Positions 36,592 to 45,483 of a DNA stretch of 64,000 nucleotides are shown piece after piece. Below the pieces are notes generated by a model that was given only the letters and a program-made list of their open reading frames with translations, was not told where the DNA came from and made no database searches. Numbering within the stretch: the stretch's first letter is position 1; each line of letters opens with the position of its first letter. Location of the stretch: NCBI RefSeq assembly GCF_003858635.1, contig NZ_RQJO01000015.1, forward strand, positions 806,001-870,000, written 5' to 3'. The DNA comes from Larkinella rosea (GTDB taxonomy: Bacteria > Bacteroidota > Bacteroidia > Cytophagales > Spirosomataceae). Made by a program: the position numbers and the translations under genes.

Positions 36592-37209
36592 ATGACCCGC
36601 CTGATCAATTCCATTCTCCGCCTGTTTCTTATCGTTCTGCTGGTCATCGGTTTAATCGTTTTGTGGGAACAACTGCGCGGCTGGTCGCTGTTCAGTGGAT
36701 TGACAAAAACAGAAGCGACAACCCAAACCGTTGTTTTACAGGAAGTAACTGAACTAGGAAAGCTTGAGTTGGTTCAATACCGTTTCAAGGATATTGTTGA
36801 ACATCAGTTTGTTCGGGAGTGGTTGCCCAATCCGAAAGCCGTGCTGATTGTGGAAGGCGAAGCCATTGGCTGCCTCGATCTGACGAAAATAAAAGCCGAA
36901 GATATTACAACGCAGGGCGACAGCCTGATCGTGCATTTGCCCGATCCGGAAATCTGCTCCTACAAAATTAACCACGACCGCTCGCGGGTTTTCAATACGG
37001 AATATGCGTTTCTGGAAGAAGGCCACCTGGTCAATGAAGCCTACCGCCGGGCCGAAACGCAAATCCGGCAGTCGGCGCTGAACAGCGGGATTTTGGAACA
37101 AACCCGCCAGAACGCCGATAAGATTCTTAAACCGATGCTGGAGCGAATTTCGGGCAAACGGGTCTTTCTGACTACGCGCATGAAGGCCACATTGCCACCA
37201 CTTCGTTAG
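36592..37209 (+). CDS. DUF4230 family protein
   Basis: A 205-residue protein with a single N-terminal membrane helix (about 8-27) and a DUF4230 domain. The segment VLIVEGEAIGCLDLTKIKAEDI and the following VHLPDPEICSYKINHDRSRVF are characteristic. The domain faces the outside of the inner membrane by prediction; function is unknown. It stands alone between a repeat element and the phosphonatase-like gene. Confidence 0.8.
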   Translation: MTRLINSILRLFLIVLLVIGLIVLWEQLRGWSLFSGLTKTEATTQTVVLQEVTELGKLELVQYRFKDIVEHQFVREWLPNPKAVLIVEGEAIGCLDLTKIKAEDITTQGDSLIVHLPDPEICSYKINHDRSRVFNTEYAFLEEGHLVNEAYRRAETQIRQSALNSGILEQTRQNADKILKPMLERISGKRVFLTTRMKATLPPLR

Positions 37210-37356
37210 CCCGTCAATCAATTATCGTCAAACTCGTTTTTCAACTGAACGCCCGACAACCGGCGGTTTTTCAGTTCAGTCAATACAACAGCCCGGATAA
37301 CCCCAAGGATTACAGGAATTTAATAAACCGATAACGGTTTATAGGCGGGTCTTTTG

Positions 37357-37364
37357 TATGTTTG
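37357..37364 (+). promoter_or_regulatory. Candidate -7 element for the phosphonatase-like gene
   Basis: TATGTTTG fits TAnnTTTG and lies 32 bases ahead of the ATG at 37396. The nearest upstream TTTA is at 15 bases, so the -33 part is weak. Confidence 0.35.
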
Positions 37365-37395
37365 GCGATTCGTATTCTATCCGATTTTGCAAAAA

Positions 37396-38151
37396 ATGGC
37401 CTCCTTTCAACTTGTGGTATTTGATATGGCTGGTACGACTGTTCGCGACCAGCACGAAGTAGAACACTGTTTTGCGCAAGCCGCTGCCCAAACTGATCTG
37501 GTGGTCAGCGACGAGCGGATTCTGGCCATGCAGGGCCTGTCGAAGCGGTTTGTTTTTGAAACCTTGTGGACCGAACAGCTCGGCAATCCAACGGACTCGG
37601 CTTTGAAAACGAAGGTGGATACTTCCTATCAGCTATTTACCGAAATTCTGGAAAATCACTACCGGACCCAAGCCGTAGTTCCGACGGAGGGCTGTTTGGA
37701 AACCTTTGCGTTTTTGAAGGAAAACGGGATCAAAATTGCGCTGACGACCGGTTTTTACCGCGTTGTCACCGACATTATTCTGGAAAAATTAGGCTGGCTA
37801 GCCGGTTTGGACGAAAATTATGTCGGAAATGATCAAACGATTATTCAGGCATCGATTGCGAGCGATGAGGTGGAACACGGTCGTCCGCAGCCGTTGATGA
37901 TCCAAAAAGCCATGCGGTTATTGAATTGTTCCGATCCGAAACGGGTGGTGAATATTGGTGATACGCCTTCGGATTTGTTGTCGGGACAGGCAGCCAGTGT
38001 AGGATTGAATCTCGGCCTGGTCAACGGAACGCATACCCGCAGCCAGTTGGAAGCCTATCCCAGCGATCAATTGCTGGAATCGCTCACTGATCTGCCGGCG
38101 GTGTTGTCTACCTTATCTTTTCAGTCCACGGCGAGCGGGCTTAGTTTGTAA
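37396..38151 (+). CDS. Phosphonatase-like HAD hydrolase (TIGR03351 type)
   Basis: A 251-residue haloacid dehalogenase-superfamily hydrolase. The nucleophile motif is VFDMAGTTVRD, the second motif has TTGF, and the third block is VNIGDTPSDLLSGQAA with the metal-binding acid. The FDMAGTTV form and the cap segment MQGLSKRFVFETLW place it with phosphonoacetaldehyde hydrolase-like proteins. The start is set at the ATG at 37396, which begins MASFQLVVFD; the open frame before it starts with a non-ATG codon. It ends 18 bases before an FAD oxidoreductase that is its usual partner (TIGR03364), which supports a role in breaking a carbon-phosphorus compound. Confidence 0.8.
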   Translation: MASFQLVVFDMAGTTVRDQHEVEHCFAQAAAQTDLVVSDERILAMQGLSKRFVFETLWTEQLGNPTDSALKTKVDTSYQLFTEILENHYRTQAVVPTEGCLETFAFLKENGIKIALTTGFYRVVTDIILEKLGWLAGLDENYVGNDQTIIQASIASDEVEHGRPQPLMIQKAMRLLNCSDPKRVVNIGDTPSDLLSGQAASVGLNLGLVNGTHTRSQLEAYPSDQLLESLTDLPAVLSTLSFQSTASGLSL

Positions 38152-38169
38152 TCAAAAAACCGCATTCTT

Positions 38170-39315
38170 TTGGCTTCTTTCGATTTCATCATCATCGGTT
38201 CGGGCGCTCTGGGAACGTTTCACGCCCTCCACGCAGCCCGCGCCGGAAAGCGCGTTCTGATTCTTGAAAAAGACAACCGGCCCGTTGGTGCCACCGTTCG
38301 GAATTTCGGGCAGGTGGTGCCGTCCGGTTTGAGCGGACGCTGGTATCACTACGGGCGTCGCAGTCTGGAACTATACCGGGAAATTCAGCAGGAATACGAT
38401 ATTACGGTTCGGCAAAATGGCTCGGTTTACATTGCGTCGGATGCCGACGAATGGCAACTGGCGAATGAGCTGTACGACCAGCGACGCGCCGACGATTACC
38501 CCTGCGAATTGTGGTCAAAAGCCCAAACGCTGGCGAAGTACCCGGTTTTGCAACCTGATTATGTGCAGGGTGCGCTGGTGTTTCCCGAAGAAGTGAGCGT
38601 TGAACCGGCGCTAATGATTCACCGGCTGATTACGTATGTCACCACTAAATTTCCAAACGTAACGTACCGTAACAACACGGCAGTGATTGGTTGCGAATCG
38701 ACTTCGAGCGGGGCAACGGTCTGGCTGGCGAATGGCGAGCGGTTTCAGGCGCATAAAGTGCTGATCTGTAACGGCAGTGAATTTCGGTTGCTGTATCCCG
38801 AGCTTTTTGCCCAGAGCGGTTTGGTGGTCAGTAAATTGCAGATGATGCAGACGATTCCGTTGCCGGAAGTGGCGCTGCCGGGAAATATCCTGACAGGCCT
38901 GACCATCCGGCGGTACGAGTCGTTTGCGGATTGTCCGTCGTTTGCGAACCTTCAAACGCCCGAACACCTGGCGGAGCTCAAAAAATGGGGTATTCACATC
39001 CTGTTCAAACAGGCCCCCGACGGGTCCATTATCCTCGGCGATTCGCACGAATATGCCACGGCGGCCCAAACCGATGACCTGGGTTTCGACATCAACGAGT
39101 ACATCAATCAGCTAATGATTCAGGAAGCCAGCCGGATTGTCACCTTCCCTGTTTATCGTATTCAACGTACGTGGGCCGGTTTTTACGCCCAGACTCCGCA
39201 GGAAATTTTTGAAGCCGATCTGGAGAACATCCATATTATTACCGGCATCGGCGGCAAAGGCATGACTTCCAGCGCCGGTTTTTCGGAAGAAAAAATGAGT
39301 TTTTTGGTAGAGTAG
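38170..39315 (+). CDS. FAD-dependent oxidoreductase of the TIGR03364 (aminophosphonate-linked) family
   Basis: A 381-residue DAO-type flavoenzyme. The dinucleotide-binding fold is IIIGSGALGTFHALHAARAG with the ribose-binding acid in LILEKD; the C-terminal FAD site is near GIGGKGMTSS. Members of this family typically sit beside the phosphonatase-like hydrolases and are proposed to deaminate an aminophosphonate oxidatively, feeding an aldehyde to the hydrolase. The start is TTG at 38170, giving MASFDFIII; no ATG precedes the Rossmann strand. It follows the hydrolase by 18 bases, so they form an operon. Confidence 0.8.
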   Translation: MASFDFIIIGSGALGTFHALHAARAGKRVLILEKDNRPVGATVRNFGQVVPSGLSGRWYHYGRRSLELYREIQQEYDITVRQNGSVYIASDADEWQLANELYDQRRADDYPCELWSKAQTLAKYPVLQPDYVQGALVFPEEVSVEPALMIHRLITYVTTKFPNVTYRNNTAVIGCESTSSGATVWLANGERFQAHKVLICNGSEFRLLYPELFAQSGLVVSKLQMMQTIPLPEVALPGNILTGLTIRRYESFADCPSFANLQTPEHLAELKKWGIHILFKQAPDGSIILGDSHEYATAAQTDDLGFDINEYINQLMIQEASRIVTFPVYRIQRTWAGFYAQTPQEIFEADLENIHIITGIGGKGMTSSAGFSEEKMSFLVE

Positions 39316-39322
39316 AGAAGTA

Positions 39323-39359
39323 AGACAAGAGACCTGGCTGTGTGAAAAATCTCTTGTCT
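39323..39359. repeat. Second AGACAAGAGA inverted repeat
   Basis: AGACAAGAGA (39323-39332) pairs with TCTCTTGTCT (39350-39359) around a 17-base loop, 7 bases after the oxidoreductase stop. A further CTCTTGTCT follows at about 39372. It matches the repeat at 1010-1057. Confidence 0.6.
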
Positions 39360-39390
39360 ATCGTCTCATTGCTCTTGTCTACGGAAACAA

Positions 39391-39428
39391 AAAAAAGCAG
39401 GAAGCCAAGGGCCATTTCCTGCTTTTTC
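39391..39428. terminator. Bidirectional intrinsic terminator
   Basis: AGCAGGAA / TTCCTGCT (39396-39403 with 39416-39423), preceded by an A-run and followed by TTTT. It separates the converging oxidoreductase and DUF5606 genes. Confidence 0.85.
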
Positions 39429-39449
39429 GATTACTGAAAATGAAAATCG

Positions 39450-39938
39450 TTAGGCGGCTTTCTCCTCCGTTTCGGCAGTTGCGGAGGGGGCCTCTTCCTG
39501 TATCGTTTCGGTTGTTTCGGCGGCTTCGACCGGTTTTTTCTCAAAAGCTTCTGGCAGGTTTTTCCGCAGGATGCTATACCAGCCGATCATTTTCTTCACA
39601 TCCGACATGTGAACCCGATCGCGGTCGTATTCCGGCACCACTTCAGCAATGAAATCGGCCAATTCGGCGTTTGAAGCCGATTTGGGAGCTATGGGCAGAT
39701 TGTCTTCGTATTTTTCGTAGATGGCCAGAAACACATCGGCGAGCGGTTTTGACTGCTCGTCATCGTCCGTATAAATCGAAATGTCTTTCAAGACCGATAC
39801 GCGCGCCGTGGGCCCAATCATTGATTTTTCTTTCCGCTCGTCGAGCGACTCCACAATCACGCCAGTACGGCTGGGTTTCATGATTCGGTACAGGCCGCTT
39901 TTTCCGGCAATATTTGCAATTTCTTTCAGCGCTTCCAT
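39450..39938 (-). CDS. DUF5606 family protein
   Basis: A 162-residue cytoplasmic protein of a family almost confined to Bacteroidota. The N-terminus ALKEIANIAGKSGLYRIMKP and VIVESLDERKEKS are the conserved blocks; the last 30 residues are Glu/Ala-rich and probably disordered. Function unknown. It starts about 85 bases after the engB gene on the same strand; a -7-like element lies between. Confidence 0.85.
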   Translation of the reverse strand: MEALKEIANIAGKSGLYRIMKPSRTGVIVESLDERKEKSMIGPTARVSVLKDISIYTDDDEQSKPLADVFLAIYEKYEDNLPIAPKSASNAELADFIAEVVPEYDRDRVHMSDVKKMIGWYSILRKNLPEAFEKKPVEAAETTETIQEEAPSATAETEEKAA

Positions 39939-40006
39939 GCTGCTTGTTTAATGGGTAACGGTCTATTTGATTGGGTTATTGCCAAAATTTTCTAAAAACT
40001 GAACGG

Positions 40007-40014
40007 CAAAGATA
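40007..40014 (-). promoter_or_regulatory. Candidate -7 element for the DUF5606 gene
   Basis: Minus strand TATCTTTG followed by C matches the -7 consensus and is identical to the candidates ahead of purH and the PorT-like gene. It is about 70 bases upstream of the start. Confidence 0.4.
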
Positions 40015-40023
40015 AGGCTAATC

Positions 40024-40644
40024 TTACTTTTTTGCCTTCATCTCCTCGTAAAACTCCTTATTCAGTTGGTCGATATAGGCCAGAATTTCGTCTTTTCCCC
40101 GGCTATTGACGGCCGATGAAACAAACATTGGCGGCAGTTCAGACCAGGTTTTTTGCAGCGTTTGCCCGTATTTTTTCACCATCTGATGAATAGCGTTCGA
40201 ACTGCTTTTTTCGGTTTTCGTGAAGATGATCACAAATGGCAGACCGCGTTCGCCCATCCGTTCCATAAACTCCAGGTCGATGCGCTGCGGCTCAATCCGG
40301 CCATCGACCAGCACGAAGGTGCAGATCAGATTCGGGCGTTCCGAGAGGTACGAGTCGATCATGACTTCCCATTTTTCACGCTCGCGCTGGGGCGCCTTCG
40401 CAAAACCGTAACCCGGTAAATCGACCAGATACCAGTCGGTATTGATGAGAAAATGGTTGATCAACTGGGTTTTGCCCGGCGTTTGCGAGGTTTTCGCCAG
40501 TTTGTGCCGGGTGGTTAGCATGTTGATCAGCGACGACTTTCCGACGTTTGAGCGACCGATGAACGCGTATTCCGGTTTGTCCGGCTTTGGGCAAAGCCTC
40601 GGATCGGAGTTGCTCATCACAAACTCAGCTTGTTTTACTTCCAT
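40024..40644 (-). CDS. engB: Ribosome biogenesis GTPase EngB (YihA/YsxC)
   Basis: A 206-residue TrmE-Era-EngA-like GTPase needed for large ribosomal subunit assembly. G1 is [12 protein letters not shown]2 region [16 protein letters not shown]3 DLPGYGFA, and G4 is TKTEKSS. The G4 motif is normally T/NKxD; here the last position is Glu, a small oddity. G5 is probably SSAVNSRG. Full length for the family. Confidence 0.92.
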   Translation of the reverse strand: MEVKQAEFVMSNSDPRLCPKPDKPEYAFIGRSNVGKSSLINMLTTRHKLAKTSQTPGKTQLINHFLINTDWYLVDLPGYGFAKAPQREREKWEVMIDSYLSERPNLICTFVLVDGRIEPQRIDLEFMERMGERGLPFVIIFTKTEKSSSNAIHQMVKKYGQTLQKTWSELPPMFVSSAVNSRGKDEILAYIDQLNKEFYEEMKAKK

Positions 40645-40755
40645 AGTTGTTCCGGAGAGGGCTAAAAACCCTGTTCCGGACGCAAAGTTCGTAAAGAATT
40701 GAGAAGAGTACTATTCTATGCTGAAATGAGAACGCAATAACCGCTTATAAATCGA

Positions 40756-40763
40756 TATTTTTG
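40756..40763 (+). promoter_or_regulatory. Candidate -7 element for the thioredoxin-like lipoprotein gene
   Basis: TATTTTTG fits TAnnTTTG, 113 bases ahead of the ATG at 40877. No TTTG at the expected -33 distance. Confidence 0.3.
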
Positions 40764-40876
40764 CTTAAAATTGTACTACTATACCGTCTTTTATTCGAAA
40801 AACCGGACGGTGTCAGGAAACATTTTTGAATTGATTCGTTGTTGTGGTTTTATTCAAACGAACTGTATCCCGTATT

Positions 40877-41401
40877 ATGAAGAATACAAGTTTAATGTCA
40901 TTGATGGTGGTGCTGGCGCTGGTTTTTAACGGCTGCAATACCACTACCACTCAATCCGAAGGAGAAAAACCGGTGGCCGCAGAAGCAGAAAAAACCGCTT
41001 CGGCTGAAGCAAAGCCGGAAGCCAGCGCCACTCCGGCCGAACCGGGCATCCAATTTTCGGAGGCTGCCTGGAAGGCCCAACTGGATAAAGCCAAAGCAGA
41101 AAACAAACTCGTTTTTCTGGATGCTTACACGAGCTGGTGCGGGCCCTGCAAGATGTTGCAAAAAAACGTGTTTACGCAGCAAGCCGTTGGTGATTTCTTT
41201 AATAAAGAGTTCATTAATGTGAAAATAGACATGGAAAAAGGCGAGGGGCCCGAGCTAGCGCTGCAATACCCGCTGGAAGGTTATCCGACGTTGTTGTTCA
41301 TTGATGGCGATGGCAAGGTGGTCAAGAAAGTCCTTGGGTATCAATCGCCGGAGCAACTGCTGGCCATTGGTAAAGATGTAAAAGGCGGAACAGCCCTTTA
41401 A
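40877..41401 (+). CDS. Thioredoxin-fold lipoprotein
   Basis: About 174 residues from the ATG at 40877, giving a lipoprotein signal with lipobox VFNGC (C20); the longer frame from 40844 would bury the signal. After an Ala/Glu-rich linker, a thioredoxin-like domain contains AYTSWCGPCKMLQKNVF with the redox pair C-G-P-C and the cis-proline in PLEGYPTLLF. It is expected on the periplasmic side of a membrane, reducing or oxidising protein thiols. It stands alone with its own terminator. Confidence 0.85.
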   Translation: MKNTSLMSLMVVLALVFNGCNTTTTQSEGEKPVAAEAEKTASAEAKPEASATPAEPGIQFSEAAWKAQLDKAKAENKLVFLDAYTSWCGPCKMLQKNVFTQQAVGDFFNKEFINVKIDMEKGEGPELALQYPLEGYPTLLFIDGDGKVVKKVLGYQSPEQLLAIGKDVKGGTAL

Positions 41402-41426
41402 GATAAAACGGATTACCCGTAGAATG

Positions 41427-41460
41427 AGCCGCAGCGGATTCCGTTTGCGGCTTTTGTTTT
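41427..41460 (+). terminator. Intrinsic terminator after the thioredoxin-like gene
   Basis: AGCCGCA / TGCGGCT (41427-41433 with 41446-41452), 12-base loop, then TTTGTTTT. Confidence 0.8.
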
Positions 41461-41465
41461 GGCAG

Positions 41466-41490
41466 GCGGTTTTTGTTCAACAAAAACCGC
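41466..41490 (-). terminator. Tight hairpin abutting the NarL-type regulator stop codon
   Basis: GCGGTTTTTGTT, one C, AACAAAAACCGC: a perfect 12-base palindrome ending exactly at the stop codon of the gene on the minus strand. It lacks a downstream T-run, so it may protect the mRNA end rather than terminate. Confidence 0.55.
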
Positions 41491-42120
41491 TTAAATCAGT
41501 CGGTAGTGACTCGCCAGCTCCCTCATTACAAATAGATTATCTACTTTCAGTTTATCAAAAATCCGGGCTTTATGGGTGCCGACGGTCGAGGTATGAATGT
41601 TTAAGGCGTCGGCAATGTGGCTGACGGATTTGCCTTTTACCAGGTGGTAAGCGATTTCCATTTCCCGGTTCGACAACAAGCCAAATGGATCCAGTTCCTT
41701 GTTGAAGTGATTGTCTTCGGCCATTTGATCCTTCAATTCATCGCAGATGAAGCGTTTTCCGCAGAGGATCGTATTCACTGCTTTCAGGATTTCCGGGTCT
41801 TCAGCCTGTTTACTGACGTAGCCCTTCACACCCAGTTGCAAATACCGTTTGGCAAATGCATATTCGGTCATGATTGTGAAAATCATAATTGGCAGGTCGG
41901 GTACAACGGTTTGGATGTTTTGGAGCAGACTGAAGGTATCGGTCTGAGGCATGTTGATGTCCATAATTACTAAATCATAACGGTTATTCATGATCAGACT
42001 AAAAGCTGCATTGCCATTTCTAGCCTCATCCACCGAAACCGCCCCGTAGTAGTCCTTCAATAGCAACCGGATACCCGAACGTACAATGGAATGATCGTCC
42101 ACTAATAAAACCTTATGCAT
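41491..42120 (-). CDS. NarL/FixJ family response regulator
   Basis: A 209-residue two-component regulator. Receiver domain (1-118): acidic pair D7-D8, phosphoacceptor D in DLVIMDINMPQ, Thr/Ser in MIFTIM, Lys in GYVSKQ. The LuxR-type helix-turn-helix (about 143-205) has LSNREMEIAYHLVKGKSVSHIADALNIHTSTVGTH. It binds DNA as a phosphorylated dimer. No kinase is adjacent. Confidence 0.9.
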   Translation of the reverse strand: MHKVLLVDDHSIVRSGIRLLLKDYYGAVSVDEARNGNAAFSLIMNNRYDLVIMDINMPQTDTFSLLQNIQTVVPDLPIMIFTIMTEYAFAKRYLQLGVKGYVSKQAEDPEILKAVNTILCGKRFICDELKDQMAEDNHFNKELDPFGLLSNREMEIAYHLVKGKSVSHIADALNIHTSTVGTHKARIFDKLKVDNLFVMRELASHYRLI

Positions 42121-42274
42121 AGTTACTCTGGTTTAATCGATTGCTTTTTGTGTCTAAATTATTGTGTACAAGCAATATTTGTATGCTTTTAATGCCCAAA
42201 CAACGGTAATCAATCGTATTCGAAGAGATTCGAACAGCGATCCTAAAAAAACGGTTTCAGGAAATTAACTCTTT

Positions 42275-43579
42275 TTACATCCGCCAGTACGCGATGCCTT
42301 CCGTATGGTCTTTGGCGTACAATCCTTTCAAATCCAGCAAAACCGGGTCTGCATTCATGATGGAACGGAAGTACGAAATATCCAGTTTTCGGTACTCATC
42401 GTGGCCAACCGCCAGCACCACGGCGTCGTATTGGCTCGATGGCGTGTCCATCAGGGTCAGGTTGTATTCGTGGGCCACTTCGTTCGGTGAAGCATGCATG
42501 TCAACGATGTGCACATTGACCGAGTACTTCATCAACTCCCGCACCAGATCAGCCACCTTCGAATTCCGGATGTCGGATACATTCTCCTTGAACGTAATGC
42601 CCATTACCAGCACCTTCGTCTGCTGGGGAGCTTTCCCCTTTTTGATCAGCATTTGCACCAGTTTCGTCGCAATGTAAGCGGGCATTCCGTCGTTGATCCG
42701 CCGACCGCTGTGGATCACCTGGGGGTCGTAGCCCAACTGCCGGGCCTTGTACAGCAGGTAATACGGATCAACGCCGATGCAGTGACCGCCGACCAGCCCC
42801 GGGGTAAACTTTAAAAAATTCCATTTTGTGCCGGCGGCTTTGATCACCTCCTGCGTATCAATGTCCATTTTGTCAAAAATGATCGACAACTCATTCATCA
42901 GCGAGATATTGAGGTCGCGCTGCGTATTTTCAATGACTTTGGCGGCTTCGGCCACTTTGATCGTTGGCGCTTTATAGATTCCAGCCCGGATAATACTCCC
43001 ATAAACCGCAGCAATTTCGTCCAGTGCGTCGGCATCGCTGCCGGAAACGATTTTCAGAATTGTGGTCAACGTCCGTTCCTTATCACCGGGATTGATGCGT
43101 TCGGGCGAGTAGCCAATTTTGAAATCATCACCCAGTTTCAAACCGGAGAGCTGTTCCAGAATCGGCAGGCAATCTTCCTCCGTACAACCGGGATAAACCG
43201 TCGATTCATACACCACATAATCCCCTTTTTTCAATACTTTCCCGACAGTTTCGGAAGCCCGTTGCAGCGGTTTCAGGTCTGGCACCTTGTAATCGTCGAC
43301 CGGTGTTGGAACGGCAACCACAAAGAAAGTGGCTTCCCGCAGCACTTCCAGATCGTCGGTAAACGTGATGTCCCGCCCGTCAAATTCCTCCGGTGCCATT
43401 TCGTGCGACGGATCTTCACCCCGGCGCATCATCGCTACCCGTTCCGCATTAATATCGAAACCGATCACTTTGAACTGGCGGGCAAATTCGAGGGCAATGG
43501 GTAATCCAACGTATCCCAGACCAATGACGGCGATCTGTCCCTTTTTTTGAATTAATTCTTCGTACACAGTCTGACGCAT
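42275..43579 (-). CDS. UDP-sugar dehydrogenase (WbpO/TviB-like)
   Basis: A 434-residue NAD-dependent nucleotide-sugar 6-dehydrogenase that oxidises a UDP-HexNAc to the uronic acid for surface polysaccharide. The N-terminal Rossmann motif is IAVIGLGYVGLPIA; the central domain ends with the catalytic cysteine in GLVGGHCIGVDPYYL; the C-terminal UDP-binding domain has VLVMGITFKENVSDIRNSK. The form resembles UDP-GalNAc/GlcNAc dehydrogenases of the Vi antigen/WbpO type. It stands alone; possible pathway partner of the dehydratase at 4481. Confidence 0.9.
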   Translation of the reverse strand: MRQTVYEELIQKKGQIAVIGLGYVGLPIALEFARQFKVIGFDINAERVAMMRRGEDPSHEMAPEEFDGRDITFTDDLEVLREATFFVVAVPTPVDDYKVPDLKPLQRASETVGKVLKKGDYVVYESTVYPGCTEEDCLPILEQLSGLKLGDDFKIGYSPERINPGDKERTLTTILKIVSGSDADALDEIAAVYGSIIRAGIYKAPTIKVAEAAKVIENTQRDLNISLMNELSIIFDKMDIDTQEVIKAAGTKWNFLKFTPGLVGGHCIGVDPYYLLYKARQLGYDPQVIHSGRRINDGMPAYIATKLVQMLIKKGKAPQQTKVLVMGITFKENVSDIRNSKVADLVRELMKYSVNVHIVDMHASPNEVAHEYNLTLMDTPSSQYDAVVLAVGHDEYRKLDISYFRSIMNADPVLLDLKGLYAKDHTEGIAYWRM

Positions 43580-43886
43580 TAAAAATCAATGGGTAGCTTT
43601 CCAGCGGTTTCGTTCGGCGAAGTCGCACGATTCGCCGAAACCTTTGGTCACAAATATAAACTACCAATTACAAATCCAACCATTTCGTAAAGCAATACCA
43701 TCGTCGTTTTTTAGCCCAATCTGGGGTAGTGATCGTTCGACTGCTCCTGGAATGGAAAGCCGGAATGGGGTCCCAAACGACTGATAAATCGGTCATTGGG
43801 ATGGTCGCTATGCGAAACAGTACTCTTTAGACGCAAAAAACCCCGGTAGGTTACACCTCCGGGGCTTTTTATTAAAATGCTATTTA
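43580..43886. other. Intergenic region without recognisable gene
   Basis: About 300 bases between the UDP-sugar dehydrogenase start and the ompA-like gene end. Apart from the terminator at 43835-43871 I see no RNA gene or coding frame with support. Confidence 0.5.
43835..43871 (-). terminator. Intrinsic terminator of the OmpA family gene
   Basis: On the minus strand GCCCCGGAGG ... CCTACCGGGG is followed by a T-run; the stem CCCCGG / CCGGGG is extended by AGG / CCT. Confidence 0.85.
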
Positions 43887-45347
43887 TTACGGAACCAGTT
43901 TCAATTCAACCCGACGGTTTTTCGTCAGACCAGCGCGCGAGTTGTCGCCGATGGGCTTGAAGGAACCGAAGTAGTCGATAATAATCCGGTTCGGATCATT
44001 CAGACCTTGTTTAACCAGGTAGTTCTTAACGGCTTCCACCCGACGACGCGACAGTGCAATGTTGTAGCGATCCGAAGCACGACGGTCGGCATGGCCCGAC
44101 AGTTGCAGACGGCACTGCGTTTTGTTCAGCAGCTCAACAACCTTATTCAGCATGTCGTAATATTCCGGCTTGATGATGTTCTTGTCGGTATCGAATGCTA
44201 CGTTGGTCAGGATTTCGGCACAGGCAATACCCGGCAGAGCCGCACTCACGTATTTATCGAAGTCGATGGCTTCACCCGCACCGGAAACAATGCTACCCGC
44301 TGGCGTGTTGGGCTGACGGTCGAAGTAATCAGAAACCCCATCGTTATCCGTATCCATCAGCAGGCGTGGATCGATGTCTTTGGGACGGTTGGCTTTTGCA
44401 ACAGAGTCGATTTGCTCCAGCGTCAGGATGACTGGCGGTTTGATCAGGTTTTTCGGATCGGTCCAACGGAGGTGATACGTTCCTTTGGTCGTATCGTATT
44501 CGTATTTGCCGTTCACTTTCTGAACCTTGATGGCGTTTTTACCCAGTTTATAGGTAACGGCCACGGCTACATAACCCAGTTTGTCGAGGTTCGACTCACC
44601 TTTCCGCTCGAACGAGTTATCGAATTGACCACGCGTACCGTAGCCATCGAAATAACTTGAGCTGTTTCCACCAATGGTAGCGTCCAGACGATCGGTATTG
44701 ACATTCGTCATACGGAAGTCCAGACCCAGGTCGAAGCGGGAGCTAAGTTCGTAATTAACGGCCAGACCGACGGGAATCGCCCAGTCTTTTTCGTATTTAG
44801 CGTCACGCAGAATACCGTCGCCATTGTTTGTTTTAGTCCAGCGACGAACGCGGCCGGTTCCTAACTCATACGCGGTCGATTTGAAAAACACCACACCCAA
44901 ACCGGTGTAGGCATCAATCTTCCAGCGCTTCATTTTATTGATCCCAAACAGCAGACTTTTCAGGTTGACACTTCCCGTCAAATCAGTTTGGATGTAGTTT
45001 GAACGAAAATAAGAGTAATACAACCGGCGTTTCATACCGACCAGATTACCAACTTGTCCATCTAACTGAAGGCCGAACAGGTGAGACAACTGCTTTCCGA
45101 CGGCGACTCCAAAAAAGCCCGACTTACGTTCGCTGTAGCTGTCGGAACTGGTTTTCGAAACCGGGTAGAAGTCATATTCCCTCAAGTCTCCAAAGAATTG
45201 AGTGGGTCCGCCCATGACAGAAACTGACCAGGTGTTCAGTTTGGCGGGACCTTCATACGAGGCTTTCGGGTTATACTGGGCACTGGCACCTGTCGCTGCC
45301 AGAAGAGCCAGTCCCATTGCCCTTACGAACAGGGATACTTTTTTCAT
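43887..45347 (-). CDS. OmpA family outer-membrane protein
   Basis: A 486-residue protein with a signal peptide (1-23, cleaved after GASA), a large N-terminal beta-barrel region (about 35-270), a short calcium-binding-type linker (DTDNDGVSDYFDRQPNTPAGS), and a C-terminal OmpA peptidoglycan-binding domain (about 370-486) with TNVAFDTDKNIIKPEYYDML, LSGHADRRASDRYNIALS and the arginine in TKNRRVEL. It ties the outer membrane to peptidoglycan. It is preceded by a textbook Bacteroidota promoter and followed by a strong terminator, so it is a well-expressed single gene. Confidence 0.92.
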   Translation of the reverse strand: MKKVSLFVRAMGLALLAATGASAQYNPKASYEGPAKLNTWSVSVMGGPTQFFGDLREYDFYPVSKTSSDSYSERKSGFFGVAVGKQLSHLFGLQLDGQVGNLVGMKRRLYYSYFRSNYIQTDLTGSVNLKSLLFGINKMKRWKIDAYTGLGVVFFKSTAYELGTGRVRRWTKTNNGDGILRDAKYEKDWAIPVGLAVNYELSSRFDLGLDFRMTNVNTDRLDATIGGNSSSYFDGYGTRGQFDNSFERKGESNLDKLGYVAVAVTYKLGKNAIKVQKVNGKYEYDTTKGTYHLRWTDPKNLIKPPVILTLEQIDSVAKANRPKDIDPRLLMDTDNDGVSDYFDRQPNTPAGSIVSGAGEAIDFDKYVSAALPGIACAEILTNVAFDTDKNIIKPEYYDMLNKVVELLNKTQCRLQLSGHADRRASDRYNIALSRRRVEAVKNYLVKQGLNDPNRIIIDYFGSFKPIGDNSRAGLTKNRRVELKLVP

Positions 45348-45452
45348 ACTTATCAGGTTATTGTTTGACAGTTAATAAACCATTGATGTGGTGAAACAAC
45401 TTGTGTCGGTTAGCTTAGCCGGTCGTTTTATGCAACTTTCAACGCTTTGCCG

Positions 45453-45483
45453 CAAAACTATAGATTTTCGGTTAGTTTACAAA
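45453..45483 (-). promoter_or_regulatory. Promoter of the OmpA family gene
   Basis: On the minus strand TTTG (45480-45483), a 19-base spacer, and TAGTTTTG (45453-45460) fit the Bacteroidota consensus TTTG-N19-TAnnTTTG exactly. A leader of about 100 bases follows to the start at 45347. Confidence 0.7.
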
